From Glossina fuscipes (Eukaryota > Arthropoda > Insecta > Diptera > Glossinidae): a DNA stretch of 64,000 nucleotides. Below the pieces are notes generated by a model. The model saw nothing but the letters and a program-made list of their open reading frames with translations, ran no database searches and was not told the DNA's origin. The translations under genes and the position numbers were made by a program. Shown piece by piece: positions 36,160 through 47,790 of the stretch. Each line of letters opens with the position of its first letter. The first letter of the stretch is position 1. The stretch is taken from assembly GCF_014805625.2 (NCBI RefSeq), contig NW_023998556.1:782327-846326 (forward strand), read 5' to 3'.

Positions 36160-37110
36160 GTTTAAGAAAGCTCAAGCATTAAGCAACCGATACCGCGGAA
36201 ACCGCCTCCAACATTAGACAATTTCTCGCCAAATATTTTACATGAGATGCAAAGCACGCAAAATGTTGATGCCAGAGGCTTTACCTTTAGCACGCATTAA
36301 AAAAAATATGAAACTGGATGATAATGCGGAAATGATTGCCGCTGAAACCCCGCTTCTATTTGCCAAAGCCTTAGAATTGGATTCATACTGAGGAAAGCAA
36401 GCGACGTACCTTACAAAGATCAGACATTGCTCAAGCTATAGCTAATTACGACCAATTTGATTTTTTCATTGATGTTGTGCCACGAGAAGATATAAAGCCT
36501 TCTGGTCATCACCGGAAGCATGAAAGTGCACAACCGTCTACGTCTACATCTACGTGTGCGGATGGGCTAAATGCAACCTCATCGGCATCTTCGTCGGCAT
36601 CAGTAACATACATTAGCTCAATACCGGCTGCTGCAAGCGGCGGTGTTGTAACTGGCGAAATGATTAACGTAACTACACTAAAAAGTGAAGCTTTAAATAC
36701 TATAGCAGCTGACCAAGTGACAACAAATGCCTCATTGGCCACTACTAATAGTAGCCAAACTGCAGAAGTAGTAACTGCCGGTCAGCCTATCTAGCAGCAG
36801 GTTCAAATCATGAAGCAAAGTGGCCATCATTCAACGCCACAAATGCAATATTTTATCACAATGCCCGGACAACAACCAGGCCAACCACAGTTGGTACATC
36901 AATTGCAGTTGCAACAATAGCAACTGCAGCCGCAAAATTTAACAACGGCAGGTCTTAATTTGGTAACTCAGCAACCACAACAATTGATATTAACAGTACC
37001 TGCGCCCACCAACGCTAACGCAACTCTAACTAACCACCCGCAACAAAGCGGTTTATTGCACAATTTGGCACAACAGCAGCTGCTATTGGGCCGCTGAGGA
37101 TATGCTTAAC
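36160..37110 (+). pseudogene. Nf-YC: Processed pseudogene of NF-YC (CCAAT-binding factor gamma subunit)
   Basis: NF-YC pairs with NF-YB through a histone fold and, with NF-YA, binds CCAAT boxes. Readable in order: [14 protein letters not shown] (36212-36253; the family has FWP, so Trp became Ser), [15 protein letters not shown] (about 36282-36326), [13 protein letters not shown], then [20 protein letters not shown] (from 36385) and [14 protein letters not shown]. This is the complete NF-YC histone-fold order except for a missing 'FIHELTIRAW' segment. After it come a Ser/Thr/Ala-rich stretch and a Gln-rich activation-type tail (to TGA at 37095-37097). Damage: a 1-nt frameshift before LPLAR, a frame-shifting deletion of about 29 nt in the histone fold, and two in-frame TAG codons (36792-36794 and 36918-36920) at Gln positions. 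There are no introns. The absence of introns and the lesions favour a retrocopy over a live gene; no poly(A) tract or target duplication was seen. Confidence 0.88.
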
Positions 37111-40100
37111 TTTTTGTAAATTTCTTAACTGCCAGCTTCTTAAGCAGCCGTTTAGGTTTTTATATATCAGTTATGTGTGTATATATATATGTACCTGCTA
37201 TTAAGCGATAATTACAGGAACACCACCGAACTTAATCACTATAAAATTCTGTGCCCGTTTAATGATGTTCATTCCTTGTTGCGTTTTCTGTTGTATGCTA
37301 ACGGGGGCATAAATTGACCACTGCAACTTTGTGTAAATATAAGATCCCAATTGGTTCAAACTTAGCTCGAAAATGAACAATAGACCACCGTAATGGAATA
37401 AGTTCAGCACTCTAGAAACAAAATTCTAATCTATTGTTACGTCGGCAATTGATAACGTACTTCAAGCCATTTCTATTTATTGGTTCAAGTCGATGGGTAT
37501 CAAAGATTTGGCTCCAAGGCGGATACATCTTTCTTGTTTGTTCTAAATGCAAATTTGTAGACTTACTTCTTTAACTCCATCGAGATTTGTATACCATTGA
37601 TGTATTTATATTTATAGATTATTGATTTTAAAGAATAAAATCTCGTGTGAAATAATGTATAGGTAATGAAATGCATAACCATATTTGAAAACGAATCAAT
37701 ATGTTTGAATTGAAAATAAAAAGTTCCTTTTAAAAAGAAGATTGTTAGAAAGTTTATCTTATATGCTAGACGCTTTTTTTCGGGCTTTTTTATTTCTGGT
37801 GGGAAAATTTGAAACAAACGTTCTGCATTTTCTTGGGCTTTTTAAGAGAATATGAACATAATGAACTTGATAACATGAAATACGTAAAATAAACAATAAA
37901 TATATATGGCGATGCATACAAATGACGTTTTCGCCATACCTCCTTTTGAATTGATATGTTTTTGTATGTTTTTCCATACCTCCTTTTGAATCAAGGCTCC
38001 CCTAATTACAATTAGCACGAACTTTGCTTTGGCTGATGTGTCGTGTCTTCTTTTCGATATGAATTGGTTATAGTATTATATATCGTTTTTCTCTACATTT
38101 TTAGTGCAAATTTACTTGTTTTTTTAAACTCTACCTTTTGGGCCTGATTGTATTTACTTATTTTATAGAATTATTTTCAATTTTCTTCGCTTTTTTTCAA
38201 ATAAATATTTTTATCTAATTGAAACGTTTTTCATTGTTATTTGAAGCACTTTAATATATGATTCGAACGAATTGATAAAGCCTGAAGATATCCAAGAGAA
38301 ATATCAAAATGTTACAAAGAGCCTAAGAGAGTATTTTAATAAGCCCTCGAGTAACAAAAATATTGTCATTCATTATAAAATATATTCTAAACGAAAGAGT
38401 CATCAGAAGGCGAAAGAGTTTCTTTAGTTCCATTATAATTAAGTACATTTTATATTATGCTAAAGACATTATTTTAATATAACTGCCAAGTTTTCATTTT
38501 TCAACAGTAAAACAACAAGAATGAAAAGTATAGTAATAGTTTTTCTGAAATTATATTACATTACATTACATATCTTCCTTCGTTCTCTTGCTTAATGGCT
38601 CACTTTTCTTCGGCTTCATAACGAAGTCAGTATGAAAAATTTTTTTGTATGCATACAAAATTTGTATGTGTTTTCGTACTTAATACGCTTAATCTCCAAA
38701 GTATGCAATTTTTAAAATAGCTTAAGGTGTTCGGTTTAGAAAAAGAAGCGATGAGGAAATAGACTATATGATGCATAAATTAACTGAAAGCTACGATCAA
38801 AATATAAATTTCTTTTTTATTTCTCAGCACTTAAAACATAACTAACAACCTGACCAATAACAATCAGAGTAAGGATTTTTATTTAAAACCTTTCTGGGAA
38901 AACAAGCACAAAACGCAGAATAATAGAAAACAACAGAATTGCCCTGAGACTCTTTTTTTCCTGTATTTAGTTTTTGCTAAGAGACTCCAGAGACGAAATA
39001 TTAATTTGAAATGTTTCATGCACGAATTTAAATCCACTTGAAAGTTGGTCATAATACCCACCCTAACCCACTGGCGGATTGTTGTTGTCACTGGTTCTCG
39101 GAAGATGGAGAAATTCACGTCGTAATTTATAAATTATGCAAACTAACCCGCTCTTTTATTTGGCTACAGTGCCTGTTCATTGTCAGCACCGAATTTTATA
39201 ATTTTTCAATAGCTTGGATTCAAATAGCCAATGAAAATCGTTTCCTTGATAAATGTTGCAAATGAATTGAATTTAAACTGCCAGCCATCAAAAATTGGCC
39301 GAAAAAAGACCACATAAGAAAAATATTTATAATCGGTAAGGAAGTAAATAAATAAGACGGTTTCTAGCTAAATGCTGCTCTGGGGATTTGTATCGTTACT
39401 TTTGAGATTCCGCGAAATTTGTTTTGTTGGCATTATACTTTTTGTAGACTTAAAAGTTTGCTTTTTCTATTTATTTTTTATTGAAAATCAAAGATTGCTG
39501 CCAGAAAGGTTTTTCTTTTTGTCGTTCGTAGTTGCTGTTGTCTTATTTTTTTTGTATTAAAGTTGATAGAAAATGAGTCTAAATTTAGTACGAGTCTTGT
39601 TGACCTTTTCAGTTTTACGTTTCCCTTTCTCGGTTTTATATGTGCGCTTAGCATATATTTATGTTTGCTTAGCTTCATGAATGTTTAATGAGCACATTAA
39701 GCATTGCAAAAGCACTTCATGCTGAATTAATTAATAGCGTATTTTAAGGCAATTTTAAGTTGAGAAAAACGTTGCTGTTCTTACTGCCGCTGTTGGCAAG
39801 CACTTTCTGCGGCTATGGAAAAGTTTGAAGGTGTTGAAAATTATGAATTTAGGTTGTGACAAGTGGCTCTGACTTGTTCTACATTTAAAGTTTTTGTACA
39901 CAAGTATCAGTTAACTTTTCGAATTTATTTTTGGGGACAATAAATATTTTGCGGAAGCAAATTACTTAAGGAAACGCTTTTTTCCAACTTAAATTTTTTG
40001 TGGCGAAGTTCTGGTATGTACTCAAATGCTGTAAACTTTCATTGCATAGTTTTGGTTACTTAAGACATAGTTTTCTTTTTTCTAAGTACTATTTTAGTTA

Positions 40101-40649
40101 CTTTCTAATAAAATGGTGAAAATATGTTTTCTAATTGAGTTCAGTAAGAGGCACTAAGTAAGTGACCTGAGGCAGTTTACCACTTAAAGGCATGCAGTTT
40201 ATCACTTAAGGGATTTAAAGATAATTCAACACTTTTTAAAAACAAGAAATTAAGAAAAAAAAAAATTTAAGCGAATTTTATTTTACTCCTATTATTTGTG
40301 AAGCCAAACATGCGAAGATAACTTTGAATGGCTTAATTATGAGTGGAGTTACCTCCACATTCAGAAACAGTTACCGCAAAAAGAGTCCACGTAGATACTC
40401 TTTAGATAGAGGGCCTGGTAGTTTCCTTCCTATCGGGAAAAAGTTTACTCCCGAAACCGCTCTTAAAGCGAATTTAAGGAACCATAAGAAGCATTAGGAA
40501 AGCTATTTCGTCTTGAACTAAAATCAAAGAAAAACGCAGTCTCGAGGTCTTTTGGGATAAACGTTTTCAATTCTTCGCTTCGCTTATTTAAGGTTGAAAA
40601 AAAGTTTTCTGTTTAATTGATTGAAAGCGTGAAATTATTGCCAGATTTG
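37111..40649. other. AT-rich non-coding stretch
   Basis: The first part may be retrocopy 3' UTR (unproven). A TG/TA simple run lies at about 37163-37190, and a 40-bp-period duplication of 'ccatacctccttttgaat' at 37934 and 37974. No genes recognised. Confidence 0.5.
37934..37991. repeat. 40-bp period direct duplication
   Basis: The 18-mer 'ccatacctccttttgaat' occurs exactly at 37934-37951 and 37974-37991. Confidence 0.85.
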
Positions 40650-40760
40650 ATTTATTTTCTATTTATTTATTTATGTATTTAATTGCACATTAATCTCAAC
40701 TAAAATAAATTAACAATCGAATTCAATTGGCTCTTAGAACTAAATCTTATACTTAATAAT
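40650..40760 (-). mobile_element. Solitary LINE 3' end (same family as 19-20.7 kb)
   Basis: The reverse complement reads 'agtataagatttagtt..aagagccaattgaattcgattg', then an (AATA)n-type tail (40659-40680). It aligns with 20540-20667 and with the reverse complement of 18884-19010. It is a very short 5'-truncated insertion without coding sequence. Confidence 0.72.
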
Positions 40761-40925
40761 ATTACGTCGGAAACTATGAAATGGGCGTTTTTCGTTTAGT
40801 CTGTGCCTGAGAGAGATATATTGTAACGTGCGCTCGATATTTTTTTCGCGTTTGTATGACATTTTTATTTTACTTTTTTCCTAAACCAAATGGAAACAAA
40901 AAGCGATTTACATTTACATTTTATG

Positions 40926-41044
40926 AATTCAGAATTTTATGATTATCAAAAATACATATACTTTATAGAGTTTCAAAACTTCCTCTTGCGTGTTGCAGAC
41001 CTTACGACAAAGTGAGTGTAGCCACGTCATTACGGGGTATATAC
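40926..41044 (+). mobile_element. Terminal fragment of the 0.8 kb repeat family
   Basis: 'attcagaattttatgattatcaaaaatacatatactttatagagt' (read in pieces) matches 49337-49395 and the reverse complement of 7300-7335. It continues with 'cttacgacaaagtgag', which matches the end of copy A (4170-4184), and then 'ttacggggtata'. This fragment therefore links the GTCY-side sequence to the family's outer end. Confidence 0.68.
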
Positions 41045-42067
41045 AATTTAATAAACGTAGTCATGTCCGTCACGTGCCCGTTGTTCGTTTACTGATTGTT
41101 GTCTAAAATATACCTATATATACATATACGCTTCAATACGCGTGGGCATTTGTTAAGTATACAGTCCTTGTCTCGTAACTACCGTCAGCTTTATTAACTT
41201 CACTCTTCGCTTCTTTAGTAAAACCAATCTAAATTTACAAATCACTTGCATTGCAAAGTAAAATATTGAAAATCGAATTAAAAATCGAAAGTAATCATTA
41301 GATAATTGTATTAAAATGCGATGTACTAGGGCATTGAAAAGCCATGTTTAGAAAGAACTGTGGGTAAATCATCGGCCAGCTGATGATTTGGAGAAATATT
41401 ACCAATATTAAAGCCATGATTACAGGCCAAATGTAATCCCGTCTATCCCACATGCAATCCCAGAAACACTTAAACATATAGGAGGGTATTTTTAGGCCGA
41501 TAATTACGAGCTTCTACTGTTACAGCACCGTCATTGGCAGCCATTGTATTTAGATCGCAGCCACGCCATTATGACGATCGCGGTTGTCCAATTCTTTTCG
41601 TACGTTAATTTTTTTGCAAAGCGAAGCGACTGAAGTACGTAAATGCAAATGATTTGATGCTAGGTAGTTATAACTAATATTCAGTAGGCAGAAGCTGCCA
41701 TCCACTTAGTACGGCGACAGCTTATGCTTACTCTCCTAACAAAACAAAAGTCTCCCCTGCGTACTTAGAATTATAGTTTTTGTCGTGTTGCTTATTGCTT
41801 TTTCTAAATATTTGTTTCTACAATATTATATTTTAGGACATACGGCAACTGCGTATTTCTTTCGTTCTCATTAAAGGTTTTAATTTAAATTATTTAAGGA
41901 GTTGTTTTATGTTTGGCTAAGCGTTTTTTTAATGTTTAATTAGCAATTATCTGCTATATCAAACAGATGCTAAGGCCACTTATTTGCTACATGGGCCATT
42001 TCCCTTTTAATATTCTGCAGTGAAAAAAGATAATGAAGAGACGAACACACGGACGAAGCTTAACTAA
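41045..42067. other. Non-coding stretch
   Basis: No gene or repeat recognised. Confidence 0.5.
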
Positions 42068-42240
42068 GTGCACACTCTTATCTTTAGATTGTCAAATACT
42101 TCTTGGAAATGCACTTTTAGATTGTCGAGAATACGTTTCAGAATTTTATTGATGTTTTCTTGCGTGACCACCTATCTTGGGCGCCAACTGCGCTCAATGT
42201 TATCGTTACACGAGCTCGCCTAAAATAACCAAACCTCCGA
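42068..42240 (-). pseudogene. Mariner transposase fragment (irritans-like), minus strand
   Basis: Read on the minus strand from 42231: WLF, stop, ASSCNDNIERSWRP, then VVTQENINKILKRILDNLK and VHFQEVFDNLKI. These match the mariner segment 'WF--FK-G-TSTNDAERSGRP' followed by 'EVVTPENIKK-HK--L-DRK-KL-EIA--LKIS', the linker between the two helix-turn-helix motifs and the start of the second. One stop and several substitutions. Nothing of the catalytic domain is visible beyond 42068. Confidence 0.72.
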
Positions 42241-45200
42241 GAATTCGCTGGATTTGAAGAAGGACCTTAACACTTTGGAAGCCTCTACTAGATTCGAACG
42301 GTACTTTTTTCCGTAGAAAAATAACGTTTAATTAACATGGAAAACTCGTATTCCACTCATGTTTTAAATAGACGAAAAGCAGCATCATTAAAATTAGTGC
42401 AACTTACAAACAAACGATTAAAATAAGACGAAGTTTTGGAGGTGCCATTTGTGGTTTGGAACTTTCTACAAATATTATGGATTTTTTGTGTATCGGTCTT
42501 TTGAACTATTCACTGATGTCTTATAATAATTTGTAAAGTGATATTTACCATATATTGTAAAGGATACAAAATAAAACACTATTCTGATGTAAGGAGTGGT
42601 CGGTTTGCTCTTATTTGTAACTGTAAAACACTCAATATATAAGTTTTTAGATTTCATATGCGGAAATAGCCTAGGATAATAAGTAAATTTTGAGTTTGCT
42701 TCCCTAATTTTTGGGAAGGAGAAAATTTCAGCAAAAACTGATAAAGAGGCGAACCTAACCAGAATAATTCGCCATTAATTTTCCTTAGGTGCTGGTAACA
42801 AACTCCTAGAAAAGCATTAAACAATAATGTTGACGGACATGTGTCAGGTAATGACCAAGTAACATGTTCCTATATTTGTGTTTCATTGCCACAATTCTAC
42901 GGTTTCATAAGCAAACCCAATTAAAAATCTCATTAACATATTCTCTTATAAAAAAGTTCTTTGATTTTCTTCTAGCAGAAAATTGCTTGAGACGAAGTAT
43001 TGAATACATTGCACGGATTAGTAAAGAACTTTTAAAAAATTCGAATGACACAGCGGTAAAAGATTGGGAAACAAAATTGAATTTTATGTGATAAAACATA
43101 ATGTATTATCACATTAGTAAAATTTGCTTTCTCAAGCTTTCTATTTAAAAATTTATTTAAAGATTTTTTTTCAATGTTTTATTTTAAGTTTAAATGCCGC
43201 TGTCTAATACTACTTCCAAGTAAATTTTTTTAATCAATTTTAGACGAAATATAAACTTAAGAAAAAAAGAAAGAAAAAGACACAAGGCAGAGAGGAAATT
43301 ATTAACCTAGATTCAAAGAGACCCAATTTCCTGCTCCCTTTTGCTGCTGCTTCTACTTTCTGCGTCACCAACCACAGCTCAGCTAAAATCATTTACTATC
43401 ATTGACAGCTATATGTTTAATCATTTCCTGGCGTTCTAGTTCTAGTTTCTTTTTTGCTTTTGGTACATGAAATGATTTACATCTGATATGAAAAGATAGA
43501 TGGTTGGATGAATGGATAGAAAAGTGTATAAAAATATTTATTTTCAATGCATTTAAGTGTAGGTTGCTATGAGAAAGAAGAAGAATATTTTTTACAATTC
43601 TAAATGAAAAAAAACTATAACATTCCTTAAGGCTTTAATAAAAACTAACTTTTTAAGTACAGCTTTTGCAAAAATGTTACTTAATTGTTTTGATGTTTCT
43701 GAGTGATACACATTATATTGTTTTGCATAACTCTTAAGGGTAAGCCACAAAATATGATTGTATTTGATTTTCTCATTCATTTTCTGAGATAATATTAAGC
43801 TGCTCATATTGTCCGTAATACATTAGAAAGTCGAGGAATTTTGCAAGTAGTTAGGCAATTTAATCTTTACCCCTCTCTCTCTTTCTCTCTTTGCCAGTCT
43901 GTACGCCTAGCTTTTGTTAAAACTATTGCGTCCCTAAAAGCAGAATATAAATCCGGGATTCTATATATAAACGTATATGTAGCCGATATTTGCTTTAGAA
44001 ATATTATAATTTTTATTTCTTAAGTTTTTTAATCGAAACAATCTTAGACTTACAACTAGTCGAGTGCAGAAGGCGAAACGCTGCCATTGAAACGAAATTA
44101 GCTGCAAGTTTGCACGCTATCTGGTTGCTACTGCTTCATAAACAACTTGAAAGTATATAAGCGATTTTAACAGGCATATGATACCACTGGCGTCATTTTC
44201 TTTTAGTTTCCTAAACGTAATGCTCTTGTATTCGTAACTAAGTACTAGTTATCAGTTCATACGTATTGTTATGACAGCTGTGCCTACTGTGAAATTCGCC
44301 TTAGTTAAGTTGAAATTAATAAAAAACAAAGAGAAAAAGGAAGAAAGACTCCAAGACTTGAACTCCAAGAATTATAAACGTTCACAAAGAAATGATTACA
44401 TAGCTACTGAGTTAAGGCTGAGAAGAAATAAACTTTTTCAATGTTTTACGATTAAATGACAGGCTTAAAGCTTACTTTCAATGAATATTCTGCTCCATCA
44501 AAGTTTCCTGTTTATATATCAAATAAAAGAAAGACTTTTGTTTAAAGTAAAATCCTTTGCTTTGAGAACAACTACGTTATAATTACAATAGTTATTGCCT
44601 TGAAGTTGAGCGCGCAGTTTATACTCCAGAACAACTGTATTAGTTACGTTTTCGTCTCTATCCCCTTTTCTTCGGTCGTTTCTCAGCCATCTAGAGGCTT
44701 TCTCCAACCCCATGACAAGTTAGCTTAGTTGTTTGTTAGAAAACTTATACAACCGGTTGCCATTTTGTTGCGTAACGTATAGAATAAAGTCGTTTGCTTA
44801 CACATACTTTCATACTTTTGCATTTTTATTTTACATTAAGTTTATATAGAAGTCTATAGAAGGTATTTGAACTGTAAATGAACAATCACTTTTTTTCTTC
44901 TTAAGTAAACTTCGAAGAAAAAAACCCAAGAAAGGAGTTTTCCTACTTTCTTCTTTTATTCACTCAATAGAAAAATACTTTTCTTCCCGAGGGATATTTT
45001 TCCTTCCCTTCCTCCTGGTTTTTTTTTTTCCTTTAAACTAATTTATCAATGTCAAGTGTAATTTTTATTGGATTTTTCTTGTAGGTTGCCGTAATGTCTT
45101 CTCCTTCATAAAAGTATTCATACCATGGAACGATGAGGAGGTTTTTTTTGAAAGGTTTTCAGAAACATGTTGAATGAAATGTGTTTTGATAAGTTTTATA

Positions 45201-47099
45201 ATTAAAATTGAATACTTATCTAGCATCCCGATGGTAGGGGACAGATTTCATTATTGCCATTATGGCTTAAAAATACACAATGTCAGTCTTCGTATACAGT
45301 ATAAACACGAAGTAAATAGTTTTCAACTACTCATATGGCAAAAAGGTAAAGCGATGAACACATGTAGTCCTAGCAATAATTGATTGAAAGACTTGTTATC
45401 ATAAAAAGGGTTAATTTTCAAAGCAAACGAATACGTTTATGCATATAAGAAAAAAGGTATCACTTTGATAATCAAATTAGGACTATTAGCTGGACGGAAA
45501 CACATAGGAAAGCTTGCTTAATGAAAGTCCGCTGATTGTGCTCGCAGAAGGTTTCGGCAGAATAGGCAAATTAATACAATTCGGAAAGTGTTGCTGGTGC
45601 TTCCTTACATTTCTAAAGTTCTGCTTTGCTTTTTTGAAAAGTGTGTTCAGGTGTGACGTGACTTAAATTTGCCTGAAAGTTGCACAGTCAAGATGACTTT
45701 TCATTTAGAAACCTGCTAAGAATGCTTCAAAGTTGCTATGAAACTCATTTCATTTTTCAAAATTTACTTTTCCTAACGTTCTTCTCATATTTCCCACAAA
45801 TATAAGTTTTTTCTTATAAATATTTTTTGTACTCGTTAGCACTTTAATGACAGTCCGATTAAATTTCATCATCTATAGCTTGCAAACATAACTGTGCTGG
45901 GAAAAACTATAACAACTTCCTGGGAACAGAAGCACATTGACTTCGTCATTAACTTTGTAATATTTTAACATTTTCAATAGATTTTGACCGGCAAGGCTGA
46001 CGTGCTGTTATTTAGCGTTACATTCCGGGTTGGGTTAGCCATGACAGTCACTTTGTCTCCAGGAATTTCAATTGGAATTTCCAAAAGTGGAAAACTGAGC
46101 CAGGAAACCAGAATATGACAATAACTAATAAACTAACGGGCTTGTAAAGAACTGATAACTTTTTGCGCTTGTTGCTTAACATCTACCCGAGTTCTCAAAG
46201 AAACCGATTTAAAATACATTTCGGGCATTCCGTCCACGCAACTAAAAGTATATATTTTATTAACAAGAAGGTATGTATGTGTTTATATGCTTGCTTATGA
46301 AAGTATATAACTCTCTCATCTCTTTTACTTTTTTAATCCAATTTTTGCGAAAAATTGTCAACTTCTGGTCTTTTAGTGTATTCGTTACGTCTACTATTTA
46401 GACACACTTTCCCTTTTTTCTTTACCTGTCAAAAGAAAATTTAATTTGAATTTGCCGTAAAGTGATGTATATATACTGAAACGTCGGTATAGAGGCATTT
46501 TTTATTTTGTGCGCATAGTAGTAAACGACGCACCGTCCAAAATATTATGGAAAAACACTATTTCGGCTTACGTCTGCATTAAACATATTCTTGGCTTAAA
46601 GGGAAGAGAATAGAAAATAGAAACGGGTTTAAAAAAACAATAGTAAACATTTCTTTCTTTTATATTTTATTTTACATGTGGTTAACTGGCAAGATATAAG
46701 TTAATAGCAAAGTACTCCTTTATATAAATAACTGAGAGATGAAGTATAGATTATAGCTTACCATTGAATAATGTGGTGCTACACAAGGGATATTAAGACA
46801 TGCGCGTCCTTCAGTTAAATCAATGGCCTTTCGCTGAGCATATTGGACAAGTTTTTGTTTGTTGTATTTTGTGTTGCTAACATAGCGTTTCGCTTTTATT
46901 ATTTTTGCTTAAGTTGCAAAACATAAGAGTTACACTTCCTAAAATAACAAACCAATTCTAAAAATAACAAAAAGAAGAAGCTTCGGAACTAAACACATCC
47001 AAAGACAAAAGAGAAACAAAAATCCGAAGAAGCGAAGAAGGTACTAACGGCAAACGTCCAGTGAGAAAAAAATAGGCGTTGTCTAAATAGAATCGAAAC
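42241..47099. other. AT-rich non-coding stretch
   Basis: No gene or repeat family recognised over 4.9 kb; only short open frames and scattered pyrimidine-rich runs (for example about 43870-43892). Confidence 0.5.
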
Positions 47100-47790
47100 A
47101 ATTCATGAAATCCTAACAGTAACGGTCAAATAAACCAACACCACCAGCAACACCAGCAATAGCAACAGTATTAGCCTACGACAACAACAATGGTAACAAC
47201 AATATAACAATATCATCACAGCGAATACATATGATACGAAAACAACAACAAAACAAGGATAGCAATAGCACAAATTGAAATAGCAAAAAAAACATAAAAC
47301 GAACAACACCAAAAGCAACACTGACTAAAGCAAAACCAATAGTGCAACCATCTGAAAGCAACAAAAGTACGAGTAACAAGAAAATCAATAGTAACAACAG
47401 TAACTGCAATAATAAGAAAACACAATATCAAGTGCAAATGTAAAAACCAACTATACATTCATAATAATAACAACAGTAGCAACGTAGGCATCAGCAATCA
47501 CAATTGCGACTTCAAACAACAAATGTAGAAACTACCAAATACAAAAGTACGAACAGTAGCAATACCCGGAGCTACAATACAAACAAAACAAGAACACGAT
47601 CGATGAAAACAATGAGAACGGCAATAGTACTATAGCACAAATACGAAGCAATACAACAAACATACTCGGTAATAACAGCAACAGCACCAACAATCGCGAC
47701 AACATCAACAACGACAATTAGAGAAACCACAGATGAAACAGCTCCAACAGCAACAGAAACACCAGAAATAGACTACGTAGAAGCTAAAAT
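47100..47790. repeat. Cryptically simple CAA/CAG/AAC-rich tract
   Basis: About 700 bp strongly enriched for CAA, CAG and AAC triplets on the plus strand but without a perfect period and with stops in every frame. The minus-strand open frames here (for example 47216-47458) are Leu/Val-rich shadows of this composition. It resembles diffuse opa-like simple sequence rather than a decayed Gln/Asn-rich exon, although the latter cannot be excluded. Confidence 0.75.

Noticed and set aside
47103..47717. Four overlapping minus-strand ORFs rich in Leu, Val, Cys and Phe that look like membrane proteins
   Set aside because: They are the antisense of a CAA/CAG-rich simple tract; the hydrophobicity is a by-product of composition.
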